Shown here: one piece after another, positions 1 to 7,901 of the stretch | Numbering within the stretch: position 1 is the stretch's first letter | How the letters are laid out: each line of letters starts with the position of its first letter | Source: AM-0621 sp964386705 | GTDB lineage: Bacteria; Planctomycetota; Planctomycetia; Planctomycetales; Planctomycetaceae | Direction: 5' to 3' | DNA length: 64,000 nucleotides | Assembly: GCA_964386705.1 (NCBI GenBank) | Contig: CAYLTY010000001.1 | Coordinates: 1 to 64,000 of the forward strand | The notes under the pieces: model-generated | What the model saw: only the letters and a program-made list of their open reading frames with translations | What the model was told of the DNA's origin: nothing | Databases searched by the model: none | Program-made: the position numbers and the translations under genes

Positions 1-3000
1 TTTTCGGCTCGAAGACTCTCATTACTGCTGGATCAATTCCACCAAGGCAGACCACCACAATCCAACCCTTAAGTTGAAAACCGCCTACGTTTATTTGCAG
101 ATCGTCATTTGCGTCCGGGACGAGATAATCGTTTGGATCGACGGCCGTTTGCAATGCTCTAAGCAATGCCATTGAGCGATCGGAAGAAACGAAGGCGCTG
201 CGAATGCAGACAGACTCCTCACGATAGCCTGAAGTCCACCTCCAGCCTCCCCAGAGACTCGCCCACCCGGTGCTGTCGAGTAAAATGCGATCAAAATCGC
301 TCCTTACAACCCCCAAACACCAATCGTCAGATTCCTTTGCATGCTTCCAATCCGGCTTTTCAAGCGGCATTGGATCACGTCGATCTGCCAGCCAGCCACC
401 GTCCGTGCGTGAAAGACTATGCGAAACTAGCCAATGGCGAAGGGCGTCTTCGAGCTCCTCGGGTTCCCTATGCACAGGAGTTGTCGCTAAGAGCTTTGCA
501 GCCACCACCATAGTCGCATGATATGAGTGATAAAAATTAAGATCATCCGCATGAGGATATGATCCGTGAGAATGATAGGACTCCATTTCCTTAAAGATTC
601 CGAGGCGATGTCGCTCGTCCTGATCCCAGCGACGATGTTCGGAGAACTGCCAGTCACCTTTTATCACATTTAATGCCTCACGCTGAATGTAAACTTGCGA
701 CTTTGCAAAGCATTCGCCGAGTTGAGTAAACCAGTATTGGTTTATATCATAGTCAAAACAGTCAGCATCAATCGTTCCTGGCTCGCCTTCGACATGCCCC
801 GCCTGATTTTTAAAGCGTTGATGGCGTTTCGATTCAATAGTTGGGAATGGAGATTTGTTGACCATGTCGATTTGGCCTCGCAAATCATCTTTCGTTACCA
901 GAAAACCAGCGTCTAACAAAGCGGCTATTGTCTTCTTTGCAAACTCCCGAATGAGGACATGGGGCTCATTATTGAATGTTAGCTCGATTAAGAAATCGCA
1001 ATGAGGGGCCACCACGTCCGGGCAATCTCGCGCAGCGCGGGTCAAGCCGATCAGGAACCATTGTAGGGCATGTAACTTATAGAAATGCAGGCGGCTATCA
1101 GCAAAGGCATCAACGGGTGCGCCTTTCGCCAGTGCAACAATTCTGCCGATGACATTTCCTCGTTTAAGCGTGCAAAGAGCTCGGACTACGTGCGCAGCTT
1201 CCCATCGCAGATTTGCATGCGGGGCTGCAAGGCAGCCCCAAATATAGCCAGCAATGGAGCTGTTGATTTCGTCAGGAGGCGCAAGTTTCGGGGACCATGG
1301 GCCATCGCCATCACTGTTTTCTAGAGTTGAGTCAAACAGATCGAGGCCAAATGAAAGCACGTTTAGAGCATCAGTTTCAGTCAGCTTCGTTGCGAGGAGC
1401 CCGACAAGAGAGAACAGGCGATCGGGGCCGACGACTTCCGCCTTCTTTCCAATGGCCATAAGAACCGCATCGACCAACTCAGCTTCTGCGAGTCCGGAGA
1501 GTTCACAGGCAGTCTTGAATGAAAAGATCCCATTGTACCGACTCCTTCTGACTTCCAAACAGTAACGCTGGCACACTGCCTTTAAGGTTTTTGCCAGTGC
1601 ATTCTTAACACCAAGGCGGTTAGTCCAACGTTCTGGATACTGCTCCAAGAACTGGCCTAAAAGATAGAGATCAAACTCTCGTACTTGCGCAAGGGCAGTA
1701 ACGAACTCAGCCTCTTTGCCGCCTTGAACGCGACGGCAGGATTCTGCGAAGAATCGATCGTGATAGTACGGAGGATCGAAATTCATAAACCGGCGATATG
1801 CTCTCGAAATATCGTCAGCGATACAGAGGTCGATACTATCAAAGATCGTATTCCAACCTTTCTCATCTTGGCTCCCTGCAGTTTTGGCGTCATCGAATCG
1901 CTCGGGTCTATTCGTCGATTCAAGGGCATGTTCTTCTCGTTCGCTTAACGCCACACGCTCCTTGAGTTCAGTCACTGACATACTATGCTCGAGCAATACA
2001 TTATGCAGCTCACGCCAAGTTCGAGAACTCTGTCGATCCAGCTTCATATAATGATAAACGAATTCAGTCGCAGCCTCCTTCTCAGCCGTGTTTGAACAAT
2101 CCGCCAAGACGCTTCGGAGTAAGTAAGGTTCGTTCCATTGAGCACGAAACCCAACGAGCGCCAGTGCGACTTTGGGATCAAGTCTGCTCCGCGCTAGGAG
2201 AAAGTTTACAGCAATTGGCAGTATCCGGTCGGCTGCTCCAAAATTGCGATCTCGCCAGCGACTAAGAATCGCCAATGACGAGTTTCCGCATAGACCGACT
2301 ATGGCCTCAACAGTAGCTTTCCAATCAAAATGCTTGTCGCGGACGACATACTCGTAAGTCAACTCCGCACAACGCGAGAGCCGGTATGCGATCAATGAAT
2401 GCGGGGTGTCGTGAGACGCAGCACGATCGGCCAAGTGCAAATGTGCGTCCCATCGGTCCAAATTCTCGTCGCCAACTTTGCTTGCGACTTCCATGGCGTG
2501 TTCGAAATACGCCGATGCTTCCGAGCAACTCACTGTCAGGACTGCCCGCGCCAATTCGACGTAGCTGGACGATATGGACTCAGCGTCTTCTCGCTCGTTC
2601 TGGATGATCTTGAAAGCGTTATGTGCATATTCGAGCGAGCGCCCCTTCAGTGAATGTGATTGTCCTGCGAGGCGCGCGAGCCACGCGAGCGTCGTCGTAA
2701 ACAATTGCTTCCTTAATCCTGAAGCCCATCGTTCGAACGTCTCAACCTCAGCGATCTCCGAGATCAGTATTATATCGAACCATACTCGAGCAACCTCGTC
2801 GGAAGTGTGCGAGTCGTCTTGATAAATGTTTCTTGGCGTTATTGCAGATGCGATCCTAGTTTTGGTCTCCGTCGCAAGATCAACCGATGGAACGCGGCTT
2901 ACGAAGGTGGTTGCCCATAGCATGTGCCAAGGCAAAAGGGTGCCGATGTCTTCTTTAAATTGATGTGTATCCTGAGACCTGGAGTGAAATCCGGAGTTCT

Positions 3001-5926
3001 CTAGCTCTTTTCTTAAGTCATCATCCGCTAGATCAATCAAGTTCAATAGTCGCCCTTGGAGCGCCGCTCGCAGAGCGTATGCCCGAAGAAAGGGAAATCT
3101 CAGCTTGCCATAACGAGATGAAAGTCCTGTTGGAGGCGACGCTGGCAAGCAGCGCGTCAGAATCGCAATCAGTTCCTCGGTTGAGCCAACCGACAATTTG
3201 TACGCAGATTCTACCAGTGCTGTTATTGCCCGGATTGCATCTCCTTCTGCATCTCCTTCTGCATCTCGGTGGTTGTCGCCTCCCCGTTTTCTGCGAAGAT
3301 TCAATATAAGACGAAAAACGCGTTTGACAACGTGCATCGGAGCCGTTCGATGGACCTCTCTCAGCTCCAGCACTATTGCGAGGATGAGATACAGGTCGTT
3401 CTTGGCGGCGAGAGCCAGTTCATCGAGTTCAGTATAACGGCCATGGTCAATGAAACGCCTTGCGAGAAGCCGTCCCACACGAAACGAAATGGCGCGGGGC
3501 TGCCATTTACGCAGATCGCGTGCGCAGAACTCCGCACCTTGTATATTGAAGGCTGCGGTCGCCATTTCAAGAATGTCTTCGTCTTGCACACGCTCTTGTT
3601 GTCTCTTCTCCGCCGGAAGCTGACTCCAATTCTTCAGCCATTCGCGGGCCATACGGAGCCTGGAGCGTGCCTCTCCTAGCAACTCCTCTCGCCCAGATAG
3701 TAGCGCGGCTTCATAAATATAATGGGAACCAACCCAACCTGAGCCAAATGATCGTCGTGATACAAGCTCTTGAAGGCCGCCGCTGTCCATAAAAAGCGAG
3801 GCTAAGTCTGTATTGCTCTGCAGAAGTCTAAGCCGTCGTTCATCACCAGCGCTTGCGCCGCCAGCTTTCAAAGCTAGTTTCGCGGCATCGACATAGCGTT
3901 TTGCCCGTAGGCTTGCCTTGAGGGCAAATTGGAGCCGTTGCAGCTCGACATCTCGTTTCTCGACCACCTCGCTGGGTAGTGCATCAGAAGAAAGAGCGAG
4001 CTCGACGAGCTCTGCAAGATGACCTGCCTCCAGCATGAGTTGAGGCAATGCGGACGCCACATAAGCGCTGCTAGCCGCGAACGGCTTCAGGCTCGCGGTA
4101 AAAGTCGCTAGGTCGCTTGCCGATGGCCTAAACTTATCTCTGAACCAAGTCTCTGCGGGTTCGTCGAAGAATTGAATGGTATCACCGGTGACGATGAGTG
4201 GGCGCCCGAGGTCGAACGCAAAGCTCTTGATTGCAGCCTCATCGACCCCCGACATAGACGCAAGAACCGACAGCGGGATCAAAGGTCGGAGCGCTGCCAG
4301 TGCTGTGCAGATTTTGTGTATTTGAGCCTTCTCGATTGCTGTTGCCGCATCGGTAAGCTTCGCGACTGCTGTGTTAAGCAGATTTTCGATCGCATCATCG
4401 GTCGTAGTGGGGTTTGGCCCCAGGGCGCGGAGAGTCTCCTCCAATGAAAGCTTCCGCCCAATCGCCAAAGCTTGAACACGAGGATTCTGTGAGGTCAAGC
4501 GGTGGAATTCCTCAACATCCTGTTCGGTGGCGTCAGTAAAAACCTGTCGTAAGTAAAGCTTGGTCTCAGCTAATCTGAACGGACGCAGCTCCAGACGGAG
4601 TGTGTCTGGGGCGGGGTCAAGATATGCCTGTCGATGCGTCCGACAAACGGCGACCAAACGGACACCCTCCGGCAATTTTTCGCGGATCAAGTCGCGTATA
4701 AAGGACCGAGATTCACCAATTTCCTCAGCCGCCATCTGCGCGTTGTCAGCTGCGTCGACAACTATGCAAAGAAGAGATTCCGGGTTCGCGGACCTCAGCG
4801 ACGTGATGCTTTGCTGTAGGCGGTAAAGGAATGCCTTTACATAGTCCGATGGTTCGGCATGAGAACTCGGAACTAAGGGATGGCAAAGCCCTCGGCTAGC
4901 TAACTCATTTGATATTTGGACGAGAGCATCCTTATGGCGATGCCGGTATCCACTGGCACTCCGGTACTGGCCATTTCCGAAACAGTCATAAAGGACACTC
5001 CACGAGCCTGTGGGAAGACCTAATCTGATGCGGGTTGAAAAAACTGATTTCCCTACCCCCCCAGCGGCATGGACAATGGCAGGAATTCCGTTCGCTTCAA
5101 CAATTGCTCGGAGAAGTTCTGCTTCCTGCTCCCGCGGAACTACGTTTTGAAGATCTTTGACGAGGCACGGTGCGGGGAATAGACGGCTCTCGTCAGTCCT
5201 AAGTGCTCTGAGCACATCCATTCGGGTAATCGCTGGATTTTCCCCGCTTTCAGAAAGTGCTTTCCGGGTTACCAACTCCTTCAGTCGAATAGGAATGTCA
5301 ACATCCGCACCTGGGAGGTAATTACTAACTTCCTGGGCTAGTATGTTCTGTTGACTCCACAACCCTTCTTGCCCCCCTTCAAGGCGAAGGAGCCTGCAGA
5401 ATACCGAGAGCTCAATACCGCATAGGCTCGTAAACTTTTCAAGCTTTTCGTGATCGCTGCTGTGGCGGGGAGAATCGCCTGCAGCAGCATCCTGGATCGC
5501 TTCGAGAAAGAACGGAGCAATATGACGATTTGAAACAAACCAGAACTCCAGCTTCCCTAGCAACTCGTCTTGATGAAAGTGTTGCAGAAGTTCCCTATAT
5601 CTTGCGGCGAATCCCGCCAATGTCTTTTCTAGCCCGCTTGGCTGCCAAACTTCGTTAACCCTCAGGGTTGAATGTTTGAGTTGGATGTACCGAATCAGCG
5701 TTGCCTGCTCAAGATTCTCGCTTCCATAATATTCTCCCACGTCAATCAGTTCTTCGCCGACTACAACGCGGTCTGTAGCGGTAGCTTCTGAAGGAGACGA
5801 TCCTTCGATAGTAACTGCTCTTAAACTAGCGTCGGGAGACAGGAGAAGCAGGCACCGGCGAGCCGCCCAAGAATAGTGAAACTGATCACCATCACGACTC
5901 GCACGCACCATGTTAGTTTCAGACAT
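1..5926 (-). CDS. Avs-like giant STAND NTPase with N-terminal nuclease-like domain (3' end outside window)
   Basis: A single frame stays open from the ATG at 5926 to the left edge, giving at least 1,975 residues with no stop. A second in-frame ATG lies at 5911. The N-terminus (about residues 10-110) has the layout of a Cap4/DUF4297 or Mrr-type PD-(D/E)xK nuclease: GDQFHYSWAARRCL, then LIDVGEYYG, then IQLKHS (the QxK strand). A P-loop, AAGGVGKSVFS, lies near residue 290 and a Walker B strand, LLCIVVDAADN, near 390. After a winged-helix-like part comes more than 1,300 residues of helical repeat-like sequence with no recognised domain. Nuclease-STAND-long repeat sensor is the known architecture of Avs (AVAST) proteins, which oligomerise and cut DNA on binding a phage protein. 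The assignment to Avs is my inference; the phage ligand cannot be read. It is transcribed away from a block of IS remnants and no co-transcribed gene is visible upstream. Confidence 0.82.
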   Translation of the reverse strand, partial: MSETNMVRASRDGDQFHYSWAARRCLLLLSPDASLRAVTIEGSSPSEATATDRVVVGEELIDVGEYYGSENLEQATLIRYIQLKHSTLRVNEVWQPSGLEKTLAGFAARYRELLQHFHQDELLGKLEFWFVSNRHIAPFFLEAIQDAAAGDSPRHSSDHEKLEKFTSLCGIELSVFCRLLRLEGGQEGLWSQQNILAQEVSNYLPGADVDIPIRLKELVTRKALSESGENPAITRMDVLRALRTDESRLFPAPCLVKDLQNVVPREQEAELLRAIVEANGIPAIVHAAGGVGKSVFSTRIRLGLPTGSWSVLYDCFGNGQYRSASGYRHRHKDALVQISNELASRGLCHPLVPSSHAEPSDYVKAFLYRLQQSITSLRSANPESLLCIVVDAADNAQMAAEEIGESRSFIRDLIREKLPEGVRLVAVCRTHRQAYLDPAPDTLRLELRPFRLAETKLYLRQVFTDATEQDVEEFHRLTSQNPRVQALAIGRKLSLEETLRALGPNPTTTDDAIENLLNTAVAKLTDAATAIEKAQIHKICTALAALRPLIPLSVLASMSGVDEAAIKSFAFDLGRPLIVTGDTIQFFDEPAETWFRDKFRPSASDLATFTASLKPFAASSAYVASALPQLMLEAGHLAELVELALSSDALPSEVVEKRDVELQRLQFALKASLRAKRYVDAAKLALKAGGASAGDERRLRLLQSNTDLASLFMDSGGLQELVSRRSFGSGWVGSHYIYEAALLSGREELLGEARSRLRMAREWLKNWSQLPAEKRQQERVQDEDILEMATAAFNIQGAEFCARDLRKWQPRAISFRVGRLLARRFIDHGRYTELDELALAAKNDLYLILAIVLELREVHRTAPMHVVKRVFRLILNLRRKRGGDNHRDAEGDAEGDAIRAITALVESAYKLSVGSTEELIAILTRCLPASPPTGLSSRYGKLRFPFLRAYALRAALQGRLLNLIDLADDDLRKELENSGFHSRSQDTHQFKEDIGTLLPWHMLWATTFVSRVPSVDLATETKTRIASAITPRNIYQDDSHTSDEVARVWFDIILISEIAEVETFERWASGLRKQLFTTTLAWLARLAGQSHSLKGRSLEYAHNAFKIIQNEREDAESISSSYVELARAVLTVSCSEASAYFEHAMEVASKVGDENLDRWDAHLHLADRAASHDTPHSLIAYRLSRCAELTYEYVVRDKHFDWKATVEAIVGLCGNSSLAILSRWRDRNFGAADRILPIAVNFLLARSRLDPKVALALVGFRAQWNEPYLLRSVLADCSNTAEKEAATEFVYHYMKLDRQSSRTWRELHNVLLEHSMSVTELKERVALSEREEHALESTNRPERFDDAKTAGSQDEKGWNTIFDSIDLCIADDISRAYRRFMNFDPPYYHDRFFAESCRRVQGGKEAEFVTALAQVREFDLYLLGQFLEQYPERWTNRLGVKNALAKTLKAVCQRYCLEVRRSRYNGIFSFKTACELSGLAEAELVDAVLMAIGKKAEVVGPDRLFSLVGLLATKLTETDALNVLSFGLDLFDSTLENSDGDGPWSPKLAPPDEINSSIAGYIWGCLAAPHANLRWEAAHVVRALCTLKRGNVIGRIVALAKGAPVDAFADSRLHFYKLHALQWFLIGLTRAARDCPDVVAPHCDFLIELTFNNEPHVLIREFAKKTIAALLDAGFLVTKDDLRGQIDMVNKSPFPTIESKRHQRFKNQAGHVEGEPGTIDADCFDYDINQYWFTQLGECFAKSQVYIQREALNVIKGDWQFSEHRRWDQDERHRLGIFKEMESYHSHGSYPHADDLNFYHSYHATMVVAAKLLATTPVHREPEELEDALRHWLVSHSLSRTDGGWLADRRDPMPLEKPDWKHAKESDDWCLGVVRSDFDRILLDSTGWASLWGGWRWTSGYREESVCIRSAFVSSDRSMALLRALQTAVDPNDYLVPDANDDLQINVGGFQLKGWIVVVCLGGIDPAVMRVFEPK
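3236..3267 (-). repeat. 12-bp in-frame tandem repeat inside the Avs-like gene
   Basis: TGCATCTCCTTC occurs twice in full and a third time in part (8 of 12 bases) on the plus strand. On the coding strand it gives a DAEG-DAEG-DA run near residues 886-897. The unit is a multiple of three, so copy-number change would keep the frame. Confidence 0.85.
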
Positions 5927-5966
5927 GTGGCCTATGCACCTTAGAGACTATTTCGCCGCGCATTGC

Positions 5967-6131
5967 CTACTCTCGGCCTGCACGCCCATCCGCACCAGCT
6001 ACCGTTCCGCAAATCGCGATGACGACCACATCGACCAACAGGTGTTTGCGATTGACCGTTGAACGAGGATCTTTCAACTCGCCGAAATGAGCTTTCAGAC
6101 CAACTTTGATCGTTTCGATTTGAGCAGACAT
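5967..6131 (-). pseudogene. Truncated ISAs1-family transposase, N-terminus only
   Basis: From an ATG at 6131 the minus strand encodes 54 residues and then a TAG. The stretch HFGELKDPRSTVNRKH followed by LLVDVVVIAICGTVAGAD matches the N-terminal DDE_Tnp_1-associated domain of ISAs1-family transposases, which are normally about 370 residues. The catalytic part is missing, so this is a dead remnant. It sits 41 bp upstream of the Avs-like start codon, and the insertion may have replaced that gene's original promoter region. Confidence 0.8.
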
Positions 6132-6467
6132 CGAACACCTCCTTGTGGCTTCCGCCAGGCGAAACCACCCCGCCCGGGAGAAGGCTTTCTATACCATTCC
6201 GAAACCCGTCGCGCCAGCGACCCATTGTCCGCATCCCGCCCAGAGCGCGCGCTGGCCCTGGGGGGGGGGCCGGCTGTCCTTGAGACCTGACTCACCTCCA
6301 TGTTCTGAGACTTGGCGTTTCTGGCACCACATCGCCAGCTTCAACAACGCCACCCCGTTGACTCTACCCCGCGAGACACTGGCTTCCCACTTCAACTTGT
6401 TGTCGAAATCGTACTGAGGTGCAGTCTGCGTACGTCTAAACTCGTATCGTTGTCGAGTTACGAAGAC
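6132..6467. other. Intergenic stretch without a recognisable gene
   Basis: No convincing coding frame is seen on either strand. It contains a run of ten G residues at 6260-6269, which is a likely place for assembly or indel error. It separates two transposase remnants and is probably decayed mobile-element DNA. Confidence 0.6.
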
Positions 6468-6597
6468 TGGGGATCAAAGGCACCAGTCGTCAGACCGTTC
6501 GCAACATTCTCAAGGAAGAAAGCATTGAACCCGGACCTAATCGGAAGAATAACTGCTGGGACAACTTCGTGAAGCGCAATGTCGAGACACGCTGGGA
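6468..6597 (+). pseudogene. Internal fragment of the DDE (rve) transposase also found intact at 19.7 and 29.5 kb
   Basis: The plus strand encodes SRQTVRNILKEE followed by PGPNRKNNCWDNFVKR. This corresponds to about residues 130-175 of the 354-residue transposases at 19754 and 29512. Homology stops abruptly after a degenerate ETRWDSY. Neither the catalytic region nor a start codon is present. It is one of several remnants of the same IS in the window. Confidence 0.85.
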
Positions 6598-6733
6598 CTC
6601 GTACGTTTTTGGCCAACATCCAGCGACAGATCTGTTGTTGTTGTCGGAAGAGTTAAGACAATTTCATGGCAATCGTCCACGCAAATGCACCTCAGCCGGT
6701 GCGCAGCCGTGCGTCGTCGGGGATCGCCTAAAA

Positions 6734-6752
6734 ACTTGCGCAAATTGCAAGT
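6734..6752. promoter_or_regulatory. Inverted repeat upstream of a sigma-54 promoter, possible activator site
   Basis: ACTTGC and GCAAGT are separated by 7 bases, 62 bp upstream of the -24 element at 6814. A second dyad, TTGTC and GACAA with an 11-base gap, lies at 6641-6661. Sigma-54 activators bind dyads about 70-200 bp upstream, so the position is right, but no binding specificity is known here. Tentative. Confidence 0.35.
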
Positions 6753-6813
6753 CATTGCGTATTGGGCACTTATTTACACAGACGATGACTTGCAAAGACC
6801 AAATTTCGCTCCC

Positions 6814-6829
6814 GGGCACGGCCCCTGCA
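6814..6829 (+). promoter_or_regulatory. Candidate sigma-54 (-24/-12) promoter for the small membrane protein gene
   Basis: The 16-mer GGGCACGGCCCCTGCA fits TGGCACRNNNNTTGCW with GG and GC exactly 10 bases apart; the mismatches are the first T and one T of TTGC. A start site near 6840 would give a leader of about 55 nt before the ATG at 6896. It lies next to a convergent gene for a sigma-54 activator (7902-9494). Pattern match only. Confidence 0.55.
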
Positions 6830-6895
6830 ATGCAGTCCCTGACAAATGTGCTCGCCCAGGATTTGTATCACTTCATTTCCATTAGGAGCGTTATC

Positions 6896-7207
6896 ATGAG
6901 AGAAGGACTGCATGTATTGGCCAACAATGTCATGCCGGAGACGTTGGAATGCCTAGGTTATGGTCTTCTAGTGATCCTGATCGGACACTTGTACCTCATC
7001 GTCGGCTCGCACAATTGCAAAAAGCGTGAGAAGCCAGAGTCCGAGGCCATGCAACAGGCCTCAAGCTCCGCACGCGTGCCCGAAAAGGCTGATGCCGACC
7101 ATACACCGGAAGTGTCTCGAGCACATAGACTCATGGAGCTGATCGCTCATTTACTTTTGATTACAGCCGCACTCTTGCAGCTGGCTGCCGGACTTGGCGA
7201 GCCGTAA
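6896..7207 (+). CDS. Small two-helix membrane protein, unknown function
   Basis: The product has 103 residues. The ATG is preceded by TTAGGAG at a good spacing, which decides this start over an upstream in-frame ATG at 6569 (that longer frame would run through the sigma-54 promoter and a transposase remnant). There are two hydrophobic segments, at about residues 20-40 (CLGYGLLVILIGHLYLIVG) and 77-98 (LMELIAHLLLITAALLQLA). Between them is a polar loop rich in charged residues and Ala/Ser. No family is recognised. The candidate sigma-54 promoter upstream, together with the convergent four-gene sigma-54 operon, suggests it is a target of that operon and perhaps a membrane-acting effector. This is inference; a chance small frame is possible but less likely given the ribosome binding site. 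Confidence 0.6.
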   Translation: MREGLHVLANNVMPETLECLGYGLLVILIGHLYLIVGSHNCKKREKPESEAMQQASSSARVPEKADADHTPEVSRAHRLMELIAHLLLITAALLQLAAGLGEP

Positions 7208-7901
7208 CGACGAAGCCTCTAATACGGATTCCAGACATTAGCTGTGCGTTTGGGTGCAGCTTGTCAAAACCACAGAGAGGGCGAGGCTCCTGTCGATCCA
7301 CACCAGCCACTCGAAACGGCTCGGCAGGAGCCTCACCCGAACTGCGTCGCACACTTATTTCCTATGAAGGATATACGAACGTATTCAGAATCCAACAAAA
7401 CCTCGTGGTTTTAACGGTGTTTTCTTGCATCACGAGTTGATCGGAGAAGGCTCACAACTCGCTGCCCGAGACTCTGACAACGAGCGGTACAGCTTGATCT
7501 TGACCACTGCCACGAGAGTGCCACAGCGTCTTGCCATCAATTGCTACGACCTCACGCGTCGTACTCTTCGTTGGCCTCCAACACTATCCCAGTAGTTTGT
7601 CACAGATGCGAAAAGGCCTCGCCCACCCACAGGGCCAGCAACTGTTCGAGGGATTCTACGTCCATGGCCAAGAAGGCCCGTGCGAAGGCGTATCCAACGC
7701 GTCACGACTGACCTCGGCGTGAAAAGAGGATTACAACTGTCACCGCCCGGCTGGTTGGTTGGGTTGCCTAAGCTCCATCGAGTTCGCAGCCTCGCACTTC
7801 TGCTGGCACCCGGAGATAGGCTGCGACTACTTCCCGGCTCCAGCATTCCTGCGGTACCCAAGCCGAGCGCTTATAGTCTCCGGTACCAAAATAGGGGCAC
7901 A
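7208..7901. other. Intergenic region between convergent genes, mostly featureless
   Basis: Apart from the long hairpin at 7279-7338, nothing convincing is seen. Open frames on both strands here have no recognisable protein character and overlap one another. The stretch separates the convergent small membrane protein gene and the sigma-54 activator gene. Confidence 0.6.
7279..7338. repeat. Long GC-rich hairpin, REP-like or bidirectional terminator
   Basis: GGGCGAGGCTCCTGTCGA (7279-7296) pairs with TCGGCAGGAGCCTCACCC (7321-7338), with two or three mismatches and a 24-base loop. It lies 70 bp after the stop of the small membrane gene, between convergent genes, which is where a two-way terminator is expected. 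As I recall, similar GAGGCTCCTG-type intergenic hairpins recur in planctomycete genomes; I have not verified this. Confidence 0.6.

Noticed and set aside
6321..6340. TGGCACCACATCGCC as a sigma-54 promoter
   Set aside because: GC is one base too close to GG and no suitable gene follows.
6569..6895. N-terminal extension of the small membrane protein (212-residue version)
   Set aside because: It begins inside a transposase remnant and would span the candidate sigma-54 promoter; the ATG at 6896 has the proper ribosome site.
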